DNA from: CBDCNP01 sp965222425 | GTDB lineage: Bacteria; Acidobacteriota; Vicinamibacteria; Marinacidobacterales; DATDRI01 | DNA length: 64,000 nt | NCBI GenBank assembly: GCA_965222425.1 | Contig: CBDCTW010000024.1 | Coordinates: 1 to 64,000, forward strand | Reading direction: 5' to 3' | Shown: one piece after another, positions 8,363 through 17,610 of the stretch | How the letters are laid out: every line of letters starts with the position of its first letter | Numbering within the stretch: the first letter of the stretch is position 1 | Position numbers and translations under genes: made by a program | The notes under the pieces: generated by a model | The model's database searches: none | What the model saw: only the letters and a program-made list of their open reading frames with translations | Told to the model about the DNA's origin: nothing

Positions 8363-9454
8363 AGCAACGACGGCAAGGGTCTCTTTTTCCTCTACAACAA
8401 CGAGGGCAACGGCAAGATCGGATTCGTCTCGCTCGGCGGGAAGGTGGAAACGCTGGCGGAGAACATCGGTGAGAGCATCGGTCGTCCCTACTCCGGCGGA
8501 TCGTTCTCGGTGGTGTCGGAGGGCCAGTTTGCCTTCACCGAGACGCGCCCCCATCAGCCTGCGGACGTCGCCGTGGGCAGCAAAGCCGCCTCCGGCACCC
8601 GACGAGTGACGTCTTTGAATCAGGATTTGCTAGGGCACAAGGAGCTAGGGCGGGTCGAAGAGATTTGGTACGAGTCTTCCTTCGATGGCAGGAAAATTCA
8701 GGGTTGGATCGTCGAGCCGCTCAGGTTTGATCCCGAAGAGAAGTATCCGCTCATTTTGGAGATTCACGGTGGTCCCTTCGCCAACTATGGCGATCGTTTC
8801 TCGGCCGAGGTGCAGCTTTTTGCGGCGGCGGGGTATGTCGTGCTCTACATCAATCCCCGTGGTAGTTCGAGCTACGGTGAGGAGTTTGGGAACCTCATCC
8901 ATCACAGCTATCCCGGACAGGATTACGATGACCTGATGTCCGGGGTCGAGGCGGCGATCGCGCGGGGCAATGTAGACGAAGACAACCTTTTCGTAACCGG
9001 CGGAAGTGGCGGAGGTGTGCTAACGGCTTGGATCGTAGGAAAGACCGATCGGTTTTGCGCCGCGGTCTCCGCCAAGCCGGTCATCAATTGGTATAGCTGG
9101 GTGCTGAACGCAGATATACCGATCACGTACAAGTATTGGTTTCCCGGATTCCCTTGGGACGAGACGGAGCACTACATGAAGCGCTCGCCGATCTCGTTGG
9201 CGGGAAATGTCACGACGCCGACGATGGTTCTAACGGGCGAGGCGGATCACCGTACGCCGATATCGGAGTCGGAGCAGTTTTATATGGCCCTCAAACTGCG
9301 CAAGGTAGACACCGCGCTCGTCCGTGTTCCCGATGCTTCGCACGGTATCGTCGATCGTCCGAGCAACTTGATGGCGAAGGTGGCTTATATTCTGAAGTGG
9401 TTCGAGTCCTATCGGACGAAGGGGGAGGTTAAAGCGACTACCACGCCGGAATGA
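8363..9454 (+). pseudogene. S9-family prolyl oligopeptidase, catalytic part
   Basis: Same frame as the preceding part, after the TGA at 8360-8362. It holds the last propeller blades and the complete alpha/beta-hydrolase domain: the oxyanion region 'LEIHGGPF', the nucleophile motif GGSGGG (Ser in 'VTGGSGGGVLTAW'), the acid in 'LTGEADHRTP' and the catalytic His in 'VPDASHGI'. All three triad residues are present, so the lesion is upstream only. An ATG at 8444 could restart translation but would give a hydrolase without most of its propeller. In the intact family the enzyme is usually exported and cleaves short peptides. The end is 7 bases from the convergent gene at 9461. Confidence 0.75.
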
Positions 9455-9460
9455 AACGGG

Positions 9461-10195
9461 TCAAGCTTTCTCCAGCGTGTCGGCAAGAGCTCTGAGAATC
9501 TCGGCACCGTTGCCGTTCCAAGCAGCACCGTGCATGCAGGCCAGGGTCGTAGGCTCGGTGGCGGCGAGCTTTTCGAGCAACGGCCGCACATTCTTGGTGT
9601 GTGAGAAGTAGTCCATGTTGCTGCGCATCGCCTCGCTGGGCCCGAGAATATCGCTCTCCGTGAGAGGTTTGTGCTCGTGCCCCCCCTGCGTAAAGAGATC
9701 GCCACAGAGTAGAGTTCGCGTCGATTCTTCGAAGAGGAAGCCGCACTCCCAAGCGTGCGGGACGTGCGGGGCATAGAGCCAACGCACCTTGTGATTGCCT
9801 AGCGTGACTTCGGCTCCGTCCGCGAGCGGGCGAGCCGGCCGGTCGGAGACGTCATCCACCGAGACCATGGCGGCGATGTCGCCGCAGAGCGGCTTTGCAT
9901 CCGGAGCCACGGCGAGAAACTCGTTCAATGCTCCACACTCATCTGCTTCGAAGTGAGAGAAGGAAACGTGGCGAAGCCGCTCGACTGGAATGACACTCTC
10001 GATCGCCTCGCGTACCACAGGAAACAGCTTCCGTAGCCCGGTGTGAAACAAGAGCGGCTCGTCGTCGACGATGAGGTACTGATTGAACGTGAAGCCTCCC
10101 GGGATGCCTTCCGGTGGGATCGGCGTGCTAATCCGGTAGATCTGGTCGGCGATCTCGTCGATCCGTGTCCCCGAAGTGGAATTGGTGATGCCCAT
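9461..10195 (-). CDS. Metallo-beta-lactamase-fold protein of the diiron (flavodiiron-core) type
   Basis: 244 residues, a stand-alone MBL domain. The metal motif is H-F-E-A-D-E ('SHFEADECGAL'), the HxExD form that marks the oxygen-binding diiron branch rather than the HxHxDH hydrolase branch; further ligands are in 'APHVPHAWECG', 'LLCGDLFTQGG' (bridging Asp) and 'ACMHGAAW'. In flavodiiron proteins this domain reduces O2 or NO, but here the flavodoxin domain is absent, so a partner or another reaction would be needed. Start ATG 10195 is behind AAAGGAGAGCAGAC. Divergent from the exporter operon with about 90 bases between them. Confidence 0.75.
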   Translation of the reverse strand: MGITNSTSGTRIDEIADQIYRISTPIPPEGIPGGFTFNQYLIVDDEPLLFHTGLRKLFPVVREAIESVIPVERLRHVSFSHFEADECGALNEFLAVAPDAKPLCGDIAAMVSVDDVSDRPARPLADGAEVTLGNHKVRWLYAPHVPHAWECGFLFEESTRTLLCGDLFTQGGHEHKPLTESDILGPSEAMRSNMDYFSHTKNVRPLLEKLAATEPTTLACMHGAAWNGNGAEILRALADTLEKA

Positions 10196-10284
10196 GTCTG
10201 CTCTCCTTTAACGGTGGGCGCGATTGTACGCTCGGACAGGCTCGAAGTCCATCCTCCCGTTCCAGTCAGTGCTACAGTAAGGGC

Positions 10285-11439
10285 ATGAACCGTTGGGTCA
10301 AGAGAGGCGCCGTTGTCGTCGGGCTGATAATCCTTATCACTCTGCTTCAGTTTACGGTCTTCGCGCCGGATCCGGTGCCGGTGGAAGTCGTTGTCGTCGC
10401 GCCGGGCCCGGTCGAAGAAACGGTGACTAACTCTCAGGCGGGGACGGTCCGCGCTCGGAAAAGGGCGAAGCTTTCGCCTGAATTCGGTGGGACGGTAGTC
10501 TCGATTCCCTTTCGGGAGGGGGACCGAGTTTCAAGAGGCGCTGTCGTGCTTCGGCTCGACGATCAGCTGCAAAAGGCCGAGTTGACTCTCTCCGAACGTG
10601 AGCTCGATACCGCAGTTGCGCGGCACGACCAGGCGTGCTTCGCCGCGGAAAGGGCGGCACGAGAGAAAGAGCGCATCGGCCGACTCGCCGAGGATGAGAT
10701 AGCGTCGCGGTCGTTACTGGACGAAGCGAGCACTGAGGCCGATCGAGCGGCTGCCGCTTGCCGAGCCGCGGCGGCGAGCGTTGAGCGTGCGAGGGCTTCG
10801 GTCGTACTCGCCCACACGAAAGTGGAGAAGACCGTACTGCGCGCGCCGTTCGACGGGGTGGTTGCGGAGCTGACAACGGAAGTCGGTGAGTGGGCGTCGC
10901 CCTCGCCCCCGGCCCTTCCCATACCTCCCGTCGTCGACATCCTCGATCCCGAAACGATCTATATAAGTGCCCCCATGGACGAAGTGGACTCGGCGCAGAT
11001 CGTTCCCGACCAGCCGGTGCGCGTGACCGTCGACTCTTTTCGGGGAAAGTACTTCTCCGGCCGAGTGAGTCGAGTGGCGCCCTATGTCCTCGACCTCGAA
11101 GCGCAGAACCGTACGGTGGAGATAGAGGTGGAGCTCGATGACGCGCTGCTCTCCGGACGTTTGTTGCCGGGAACGTCGGCCGACGTGGAAGTGATTCTTC
11201 AGGAGCGAGCGGGAGTCCTGCGTATCCCGAGCCACGCGCTTCTAGAAGGGGAGCAAGTTCTTCTCGTGGAGGACGATCGGCTCGTAGCCCGAGACGTCGA
11301 GACCGGACTCAGCAACTGGGACTATACCGAGATCGTGAGTGGGCTCAGCGCCGGCGAGGAGGTAGTCGTCTCGCTCGACCGCCCGGAGGTTCAGCCGGGT
11401 GCTTTGGCGGTGGTCGAGAAGAGTCAGGGCGCACCGTGA
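10285..11439 (+). CDS. HlyD/MacA-type periplasmic adaptor of an ABC exporter
   Basis: 384 residues. One N-terminal membrane helix (residues ~8-27) anchors it in the inner membrane. A split biotinyl-lipoyl domain is seen at 'FGGTVVSIPFREGDRVSRG' and 'LRAPFDGVVAELTTEVGEW', separated by an alpha-helical hairpin rich in Ala, Arg and Glu (residues ~95-185), followed by beta-barrel and membrane-proximal domains. It is the first gene of a four-gene operon (adaptor, ATPase, two permeases) in which genes overlap or nearly touch, so it links the MacB-like permeases to an outer-membrane channel. The substrate is not evident. ATG 10285 is chosen because it gives the membrane anchor. Confidence 0.85.
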   Translation: MNRWVKRGAVVVGLIILITLLQFTVFAPDPVPVEVVVVAPGPVEETVTNSQAGTVRARKRAKLSPEFGGTVVSIPFREGDRVSRGAVVLRLDDQLQKAELTLSERELDTAVARHDQACFAAERAAREKERIGRLAEDEIASRSLLDEASTEADRAAAACRAAAASVERARASVVLAHTKVEKTVLRAPFDGVVAELTTEVGEWASPSPPALPIPPVVDILDPETIYISAPMDEVDSAQIVPDQPVRVTVDSFRGKYFSGRVSRVAPYVLDLEAQNRTVEIEVELDDALLSGRLLPGTSADVEVILQERAGVLRIPSHALLEGEQVLLVEDDRLVARDVETGLSNWDYTEIVSGLSAGEEVVVSLDRPEVQPGALAVVEKSQGAP

Positions 11440-12161
11440 TTCGTCTGGAGGGGATCAGCCGAACCTTCATCGTCGGTGGCCAGCCGGTCTATGCGCTGGT
11501 CGATGTTCACGAGCGGATCGAATCGGGCGAGCACATCGCCATCATGGGCCCCTCCGGCTCCGGAAAGTCGACCCTCCTCAACGTCCTTGGCCTGCTCGAT
11601 CGACCTTCCTCAGGTTCCTACTGGCTCGACGATCGTGAAGTGTCGAAGCTCGACGAGCTCGAGCGGACACAAGTCCGACGCCACCGTATCGGATTCGTCT
11701 TCCAGTTCTTCCACCTCGTTGCCCGTCTCACTGCCCTCGAAAACGTGGAGCTTCCCATGATCTTTGCCGGGATCCCTCGTGAGGAGCGAAGGAAGAAGGC
11801 CTCCGAGTTGCTCCAAGCAGTGGGGCTGGGCAACCGAATCGATCATCGCCCGGATCAACTCTCCGGGGGAGAACAGCAGCGCGTCGCACTGGCCCGCGCC
11901 ACGGTAATGGGCCCGGGACTCCTCCTTGCCGACGAACCCACCGGCAACCTGGACACCGCGTCCGGCCAACAGGTGCTCGAGCTGCTGGATGAGATGAATG
12001 ATAACGGTCTCACCCTGGTGGTGGTGACGCACGATCCAGATGTGGCGCGTCGGGCCGACCGCATTCTCGTTCTCGCTGACGGACGGATCGCCCGCCGGTT
12101 GAGCGGTGATGAGATGGCACAGGTCGCCGGTTTTGCCGGACTGGCAGGCGGACGAACGTGA
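11436..12161 (+). CDS. MacB/LolD-type ABC transporter ATP-binding protein
   Basis: 241 residues, complete ABC ATPase: Walker A 'GPSGSGKST' (residues ~40-48), Q-loop 'FVFQFFHL', signature 'LSGGEQQR', Walker B 'LLLADEPTG' with the D-loop 'NLDT', and switch His in 'VVVTHDPD'. The overall pattern (including the 'EEPTGNLD' type motif and short length) is that of the MacB/LolD/FtsE group that works with FtsX-like permeases. The GTG start overlaps the adaptor stop by four bases (GTGA), so the genes are translationally coupled. The next gene, a permease, also overlaps this one. Confidence 0.9.
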   Translation: MIRLEGISRTFIVGGQPVYALVDVHERIESGEHIAIMGPSGSGKSTLLNVLGLLDRPSSGSYWLDDREVSKLDELERTQVRRHRIGFVFQFFHLVARLTALENVELPMIFAGIPREERRKKASELLQAVGLGNRIDHRPDQLSGGEQQRVALARATVMGPGLLLADEPTGNLDTASGQQVLELLDEMNDNGLTLVVVTHDPDVARRADRILVLADGRIARRLSGDEMAQVAGFAGLAGGRT

Positions 12162-13360
12162 GTTTCCCCGATCTGCTGCGCTACGCCGTCCGTGCCCTCG
12201 TGGGGCGTCGCTTCCGCGCCGCGTTGAGCCTGCTGGGAATGGCGGTCGGCGTAGCGGCGGTCGTGGTGCTGACCGCGCTAGGTCAAGGAGCGCTCACCTA
12301 CGTCTCCGACCAGTTCGGGAACATCGGCACGAATCTCCTCATCGTCGTCCCCGGCAAAACCGAAACCACGGGAGGTTTTCCGGGAGTGGGTGGCACACCC
12401 AACGACCTGACACTCGACGACTTCGAAGTGCTGGTCCGCAGTATGAGGGAAGTTCAACGAGCCGCACCGATCGCGATGGCCACCGCCGCTGTCTCACATG
12501 GAGAACTTTCACGGCAGGTGGCGGTCATCGGCACGACCGATCAGTTTCTGGCGGTTCGCAATCTGGCACTGGGGCGAGGGCGGTTTCTGCCCGAGGGGGA
12601 GATCGATCGCGGGACGGCGGTCGCGGTCATCGGGGAGAAAGTAGCCCGGGAGCTCTTCCCCGCACAAGATCCGTTAGGCGAGGTCATTCGAATCGACGAC
12701 GCACGGATGAGGGTGATCGGACTCCTGGCACCGAAAGGAGTGCAGCTGGGTCTCGATCTCGACGACATGGTGGTGATTCCGGTGGCGTCGGCGATGCGCC
12801 TCTTCAACCGCAGTTCCCTTTTTCGCATTATCTTGGATGTTCGCGCCAGCGCCGATCTCGGGCTCGCCTGCGACAAGGTCACACAAATCATGACCGAGCG
12901 CCATGATGAAGAAGACATCACCTGTATAAGGCAGGACGCGGTGGTCGAGACGTTTTCTTCCATTCTCGGGACGTTGACCTTGGTGCTGGTTGCGATCGCC
13001 TCGATCTCTCTTTCTGTTGCCGGCATCGGGATCATGAACGTGATGCTGGTCTCGGTCCCGGAGCGTACTCCGGAAGTGGGTTTGTTGAAGGCGGTGGGTG
13101 TCGCACCGAGGCAGATCATTGCTGTGTTCGTCACCGAGGCGGCTCTGCTCTCGACCGCAGGAGGGCTGGTAGGTTTGGCCATCGGCTGGCTCGTGGTGCA
13201 ACTGCTAGTTGGGATTTATCCGGATCTGCCGGCAAGCCCGCCGGCCTGGGCAGTAGCCGCCGTGTTGGCGGTCTCCACGATCGTAGGGATGACCTTCGGT
13301 GTGCTACCCGCCCGGCGCGCCGCTCGCCTCGACCCCATCACCGCGTTGGCCCGCCGGTAG
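12158..13360 (+). CDS. MacB-like ABC permease (first of two)
   Basis: 400 residues, FtsX/MacB topology: a membrane helix at residues ~25-45, a large periplasmic MacB_PCD-type domain (about residues 50-270) and three C-terminal helices with the conserved 'ERTPEVGLLKAVGV' loop between the second and third membrane segments and the family ending 'PARRAARLDPITAL'. GTG start overlaps the ATPase stop (GTGA). Together with the next gene it would form a heterodimeric mechanotransducing permease, in contrast to homodimeric MacB. It is intact. Confidence 0.88.
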   Translation: MSFPDLLRYAVRALVGRRFRAALSLLGMAVGVAAVVVLTALGQGALTYVSDQFGNIGTNLLIVVPGKTETTGGFPGVGGTPNDLTLDDFEVLVRSMREVQRAAPIAMATAAVSHGELSRQVAVIGTTDQFLAVRNLALGRGRFLPEGEIDRGTAVAVIGEKVARELFPAQDPLGEVIRIDDARMRVIGLLAPKGVQLGLDLDDMVVIPVASAMRLFNRSSLFRIILDVRASADLGLACDKVTQIMTERHDEEDITCIRQDAVVETFSSILGTLTLVLVAIASISLSVAGIGIMNVMLVSVPERTPEVGLLKAVGVAPRQIIAVFVTEAALLSTAGGLVGLAIGWLVVQLLVGIYPDLPASPPAWAVAAVLAVSTIVGMTFGVLPARRAARLDPITALARR

Positions 13361-13383
13361 GAAATACCGGTAAATAATAGAAG

Positions 13384-14580
13384 ATGCGGGATCTATTGAT
13401 GTTCGCTTTCGGTGCTCTGGCGCGGTATCGATTGCGCTCGATGCTATCCATGCTGGGCATTGCCATCGGCATTGGCTCGGTGATCCTTTTGACCTCAATT
13501 GGCGAGGGTACGCGTTTATATGTTCTGGATCAGTTCACGCAGTTCGGCAGCAACCTTCTGCAGGTCAATCCCGGCAAAGCGGAGACGATCGGTATCCCAG
13601 GCGTTTTGGGAGGGACAACACATAAGCTCTCGATCGACGACTCGCTCGCGATTGCGCGGCTGCCCCAGGTCGAGACCGTCGTGCCTTTGGCCTTCGGAAT
13701 GGCACGCGTGGAGGCGGAGGGGCGAGGCCGTAGCGTGTACATTTACGGTGTTACGCCCGATGTCCCCGCGCTTTGGAAGTTCCGCGTCAGGCAAGGATCC
13801 TTTTGGCCTGCCGGTGATCCGCGCCGTGGCCAATCGATGGCGGTCCTGGGGCCCAAGCTCAAGCGGGAGCTCTTTGGAAACGCCAACGCGCTCGGTGGTT
13901 TCGTTCGCATCGGTGGCACTCGATTCCGAGTCGTTGGGGTCATGGAGCCCAAGGGGCAGATGCTGGGCTTCGATGTCGACGACGGGGCCTATATCCCGGT
14001 GGCCTCCGCGATGAGGATTTTCAACCAGGATGAGCTTCAGGAGATCGACGTGGTCTTTTCGAGCTCTGCCCGTGTGGACACGATCGTCGATCGCATCACC
14101 CGCCTTTTGATCGATCGACACCGTGGGAACGAAGATTTCACCATCACGACCCAGGCGGCGATGATGGATGTGTTTGGCAACGTCATGAACATCATTACGA
14201 TGGCGGTCGGCGCCATTGCGGCGATCTCACTACTCGTTGGCTCCATCGGAATCCTGACCATGATGTGGATCGCAGTAGGAGAGCGCACCGCCGAGATTGG
14301 GTTGATCCGCGCGATCGGCGCTTCACGACGGCAGGTGCAGATGGTGTTCCTCGTGGAAGCGGGAGCGCTTGCCACGGTTGGAGGCCTCGCCGGTTTGCTC
14401 GCGGGGTTGGGCGCCTGCGCTCTGCTCCGAGGATTCGTCCCCGGCCTACCAGCTCACACGCCGGTACTCTGGGCGTTCTTGGCAGTGGTGATCAGCTTTG
14501 CCACCGGTTTGCTATCCGGTGTGGCGCCGGCGCGCAGGGCGGCCTCGCTCGATCCCATCGAAGCGCTCCATACCGAGTAG
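13384..14580 (+). CDS. MacB-like ABC permease (second of two)
   Basis: 398 residues, paralogous to the gene just upstream: membrane helix at ~22-42, periplasmic domain with 'NLLQVNPGKAET' and 'RVVGVMEPKGQMLGFDVDD', three C-terminal helices, the 'GERTAEIGLIRAIGA' coupling loop and the ending 'PARRAASLDPIEAL'. The gene begins 23 bases after the first permease stops and ends two bases before the convergent metallo-hydrolase fragment. It is presumed to pair with the first permease and share the single ATPase. Confidence 0.88.
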   Translation: MRDLLMFAFGALARYRLRSMLSMLGIAIGIGSVILLTSIGEGTRLYVLDQFTQFGSNLLQVNPGKAETIGIPGVLGGTTHKLSIDDSLAIARLPQVETVVPLAFGMARVEAEGRGRSVYIYGVTPDVPALWKFRVRQGSFWPAGDPRRGQSMAVLGPKLKRELFGNANALGGFVRIGGTRFRVVGVMEPKGQMLGFDVDDGAYIPVASAMRIFNQDELQEIDVVFSSSARVDTIVDRITRLLIDRHRGNEDFTITTQAAMMDVFGNVMNIITMAVGAIAAISLLVGSIGILTMMWIAVGERTAEIGLIRAIGASRRQVQMVFLVEAGALATVGGLAGLLAGLGACALLRGFVPGLPAHTPVLWAFLAVVISFATGLLSGVAPARRAASLDPIEALHTE

Positions 14581-14581
14581 C

Positions 14582-14850
14582 TCATTCTCCTTTGGAGATC
14601 GGCAAGACATCCTTCGATAGCTCGACCATGGCGTCACAGGGTTCGGTATCTCCGCTGAACGCGGCTGAACCATATTCGCTGTCGATTCTGTATCCGTAGG
14701 AAGATCGCTCGAACCCGAGGGGTTGGAGGTGCACGACCTCTCGCGCCGTCACTTTGAACTTGTCGGTCTCCACGATCGTTCCTTCGTCGATCTCCTTCAC
14801 CAGAACCGGCGGCTCCGGGCTCGGGCGGTCGATGATGTGGTCGGGCAATT
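14582..14850 (-). pseudogene. C-terminal fragment of an MBL-fold (RNase Z-like) hydrolase
   Basis: The last ~85 codons of a metallo-beta-lactamase-fold hydrolase: 'VLVKEIDEGTIVETDKFKV', the His of 'REVVHLQPLGF', 'SYGYRIDSEYG' and the metal-ligand Asp in 'AAFSGDTEPCDAM'. The N-terminal HxHxDH motif should be upstream but the homology stops near 14850, where sequence coding on the opposite strand begins. The open frame continues to 15340 but is antisense to other gene remains. The C-terminus after 'ELSKD' is also short. A rearrangement joint is the likely cause. Confidence 0.55.
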
Positions 14851-15076
14851 GGGCGATGTATATACGGTTTCTGTCTCCGCGGGATCGAGCGTCGAGGTCG
14901 CGCTCCCCCGTTTGATTCTGAACCAGCCCTTCGACAGGAACACTTACCTCGACCGCGCCGCCTACGACGTCGCTTCGGATGGACGTTTTCTCTTGGTGAC
15001 GCACACCTGGAACACCGAGCTCATAGTCGTTTTCAACTGGTTCGAAGAGTTGAAGCGCCTCGTCCCAACGAACTAG
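14847..15076 (+). pseudogene. C-terminal fragment of a PD40/WD40-type repeat protein
   Basis: About 76 codons ending at TAG 15074-15076: 'VYTVSVSAGSSVEVALPRL', 'AAYDVASDGRFLLVTH' and the ending 'ELIVVFNWFEELKRLVP'. This is the characteristic last blade and tail ('.. VVLNW...LKR') of the WD40-like/PD40 proteins, often fused to serine-threonine kinase domains, that are abundant in Acidobacteriota. Nothing upstream in this orientation belongs to it; the joint with the minus-strand hydrolase fragment is near 14850. So the two gene tails meet head to head at a rearrangement or deletion scar. Confidence 0.55.
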
Positions 15077-15161
15077 TGGACTGTAACAGGCGAATCGGTA
15101 CTGAATCGCTTGGTCGCATTTCGATTCCTTCACGACTCGCGTGATGCGGGAGGTCGCCCGG

Positions 15162-16305
15162 CTACGATGAGTTGGTGCGGCTTTTCGACGAGGGCTTCCG
15201 CCGAGAGGCATTGATCTTATCTCGGATGAACGCGGCTCCAAAGACTTGCTCAGCGCATACAAGATTGCGCGGGGGGCAGTGGAGCCTGAGAACTTTTTTG
15301 TCGTGGCTACGATACAAAGCAAACGGCCGCTTGTGCTCAATTTGGAGTCCCGTTCGTGAGCGACACCTGGTTCCGTCCTCTGCTCGGTATTCGCATTAAT
15401 GAGCAGCCCGCTCGTGGATACGCTCCTGAACCTCTGAAGGGATGTAGCGGGAGTTAGCTTTCTTGACTTCCCCTCCCGACAGAATCTCGTCCGGACGAGA
15501 TTCTGTCTTTGGAGTGTCGCCGCTCCGCTTCGCCTCCCTCTCGAGTCGCCGTGCCCGCTTTCTCTTCACGTCCTTCTTGTCGAGCGCCATGTCCAGCGCT
15601 TGCTCCATGATCTCGGCCATGTGGTGCAGAGGGTTCTCGACCCCGAGGACCTCGACCAAACGTTCGAACTTCTCCTTGAATTTTCGTTCAGCGGCAAAGC
15701 GAAAGTTGTAGATCTCCGGCCTTGCCAGTTGAAGGATGGTCGGCGACGTTCGGAAAGCCGGACGCTGGCCCCTGGTTTCCTGGACCGGCGGAGTCTTCTC
15801 GGGTGACGTGGCTTGTGCCGTCGGTGCTAAGCCCAAAGCCAACCGAGAAGGCGTTTTTCGAATCGAGGGCGCGAAGACTGGCTTGGGCCGAAGCGCGACG
15901 AGGGATTCCTCGGCCTCCCGTTTAGTCATTCCGGCGCAATCGGAAAGAAGCTTCTCGACGTTGCTCTCTGTGAGGACGGGCGCGAGGAGACCCGCCACAG
16001 TGAGACTCATTCGATGCTCAGCCAACGCCACAAGTATCTGAGGGAAACGTCGCGATACATTGGCTACCTGAATCCGCAAGGCGACGGAGCCTGCACTCAA
16101 GCGAAGTCTTCTTAGGCAGTATTCGAAAAGATTCTTGTACCCGTGCTCGAGATGGCCCTTTCTTCTCGACATCTCAGCGATGTGAGCGATGACGAGCGCC
16201 AAGTTTTCGTTTCGCTGCACGGACCAGCTTGTCGACCCACCAGTCGAGCTCTTCGGTGGATAGACCCTCGAGCGTTCCGAAGTACCTTTCGAACCGTTCC
16301 TTCAT
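15162..16305 (-). pseudogene. HNH endonuclease of the DUF222-like type, broken by a frameshift and an in-frame TAA
   Basis: The gene starts at ATG 16305 behind AGGGGAGC with 'MKERFERYFGTLEGLSTEELD'-like sequence (first residues MKERFERYFGTLEG), shifts frame near 16220, and continues as 'NLALVIAHIAEMSRRKGH...NLFEYCLRRLRLS', a helical domain known from HNH proteins that look like selfish or domesticated nucleases. A TAA at 15396-15398 interrupts 'HERAAH-stop-CEYRAEDGTRC', where Q (CAA) is expected. After it, in the same frame, comes the HNH domain: 'CEYRAEDGTRC', 'GLQIEHKRPF', 'LRLHCPPRNL', stop at 15162-15164. The last motif has R where HN-H family members have H, another likely inactivating change. 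Three independent lesions make it a true pseudogene rather than a sequencing error. Confidence 0.7.
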
Positions 16306-16598
16306 GAGCTTTGCTCCCCTTTCGACTCCTGATTCCCGAAGTATAACAACGTATTTTTTGGGGGCCCTAACGGCCGTGAGAGGGAAGTGAACGGATTGAA
16401 ATGAAGAAAGTGATCAAAACTTGGAGAAAGGATGGGAGAGAGCGTCTGTGCGCTTTAGGATGGTCTCTACGCTAACGAGGCATCGCTTTCCAAATAGCCT
16501 CGCACAATCTGTCAAGTCTTTTTTTGAACTGTTTTTTCCTGCGTTTCCATTAACGGAAACCAAGATCCAAATCCGAACCCGCCGATTGGACCACCGGC

Positions 16599-17516
16599 CT
16601 AACGCACCGGAGTTCTCGAACGATGGACGGCGAGAGCTACGCCCACGATGACGAGAGCCGCGCCAGCGAGGAGTCGCGGGTGCAGTAGCTCCTCGCCTCG
16701 AAAAATGCCTACCCCAACCGCGATCATAGGAATGATGTACGCCGTGAGAGCTAAACGTTTCGCCGGCATAATGGTGAGCAGCCAGTAATAGACGAAGAAC
16801 GTGACCGCCGACCCACAGATCGCAAGATAAAGTAAGGCACCGATGGACTCGGAGTTCCAAACGAGAGTCTTCCCACGCTCGAGCCACAACGCAATGGCTC
16901 CCATGACCACTGCGGTGACGGCCATCGGTCCGCCGGCAAGCGAGAACGGATGGAGATCTGTTCCCCAACGTTTGACGACGATGGTGCCGAAGGCGGCCGA
17001 TATCGGTGAGAGCAACATCACCAGCGCACCCGCATAGACATTGTGTCCACCGAGCGCCGCGAGGTCTTCGGAGAAAATCACCCCGACTCCGGCAAACCCG
17101 ACGGCGATGCCGAGGATCTCGCCGAGGGTCAATTTCTCCCCGGGAAGGACGAAATGGCCAACGCCCGTTACCACGAGTGGATAGATAGCGAACAAGATGG
17201 CCGCCAAACCTGAGGGCACCCACTGTTCGCTCCAATAGACGGCGCCATAGGCGATGGTGAAGGAAAGAATGCCGTTTGCGAGCCAGATGGTGATCTCTTT
17301 GCGCGTCGTTCCAACCTTGATTCCTAGGGCGGCGGCCACTGCGAAGAGAAGTACGGAGGCGAGTGCAAATCTGATAGCAACGCCGCTGAAGGGTGGGGTA
17401 CCACGGAGCCCGACCTGAATCATCGCCCAGGTCGTGCCCCATATGAGACAAACGACCGCCAAGGCCAGAACGATAAGTAATGTGCTGGGCTGGCGTTTCA
17501 CGGGTGCGGCAGGCAT
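16599..17516 (-). CDS. EamA/DMT-superfamily transporter
   Basis: 305 residues with ten hydrophobic segments in two repeats of five, the drug/metabolite transporter (EamA) layout. Family features are 'CLIWGTTWAMIQVGL' in helix 1, 'GILSFTIAYGAVYWSEQ' in helix 3-4, and 'IIPMIAVGVGIFRGEELLHPRLLAGAALVIVGV' spread over helices 9-10. Inner-membrane exporter of small metabolites or amino acids is the usual role; substrate unknown. It is intact and stands alone. The 293 bases between it and the HNH gene hold only a small hairpin at 16543-16560 and T-rich runs. Confidence 0.85.
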   Translation of the reverse strand: MPAAPVKRQPSTLLIVLALAVVCLIWGTTWAMIQVGLRGTPPFSGVAIRFALASVLLFAVAAALGIKVGTTRKEITIWLANGILSFTIAYGAVYWSEQWVPSGLAAILFAIYPLVVTGVGHFVLPGEKLTLGEILGIAVGFAGVGVIFSEDLAALGGHNVYAGALVMLLSPISAAFGTIVVKRWGTDLHPFSLAGGPMAVTAVVMGAIALWLERGKTLVWNSESIGALLYLAICGSAVTFFVYYWLLTIMPAKRLALTAYIIPMIAVGVGIFRGEELLHPRLLAGAALVIVGVALAVHRSRTPVR

Positions 17517-17610
17517 GACCCGCCAGTGTAACCATTTCGTCCCGCGACGGCTCCCCGAAACTATGTGACCGGCTGCATTCTACAGGAAGCGTGGAAAGGG
17601 GGTAGAACTC

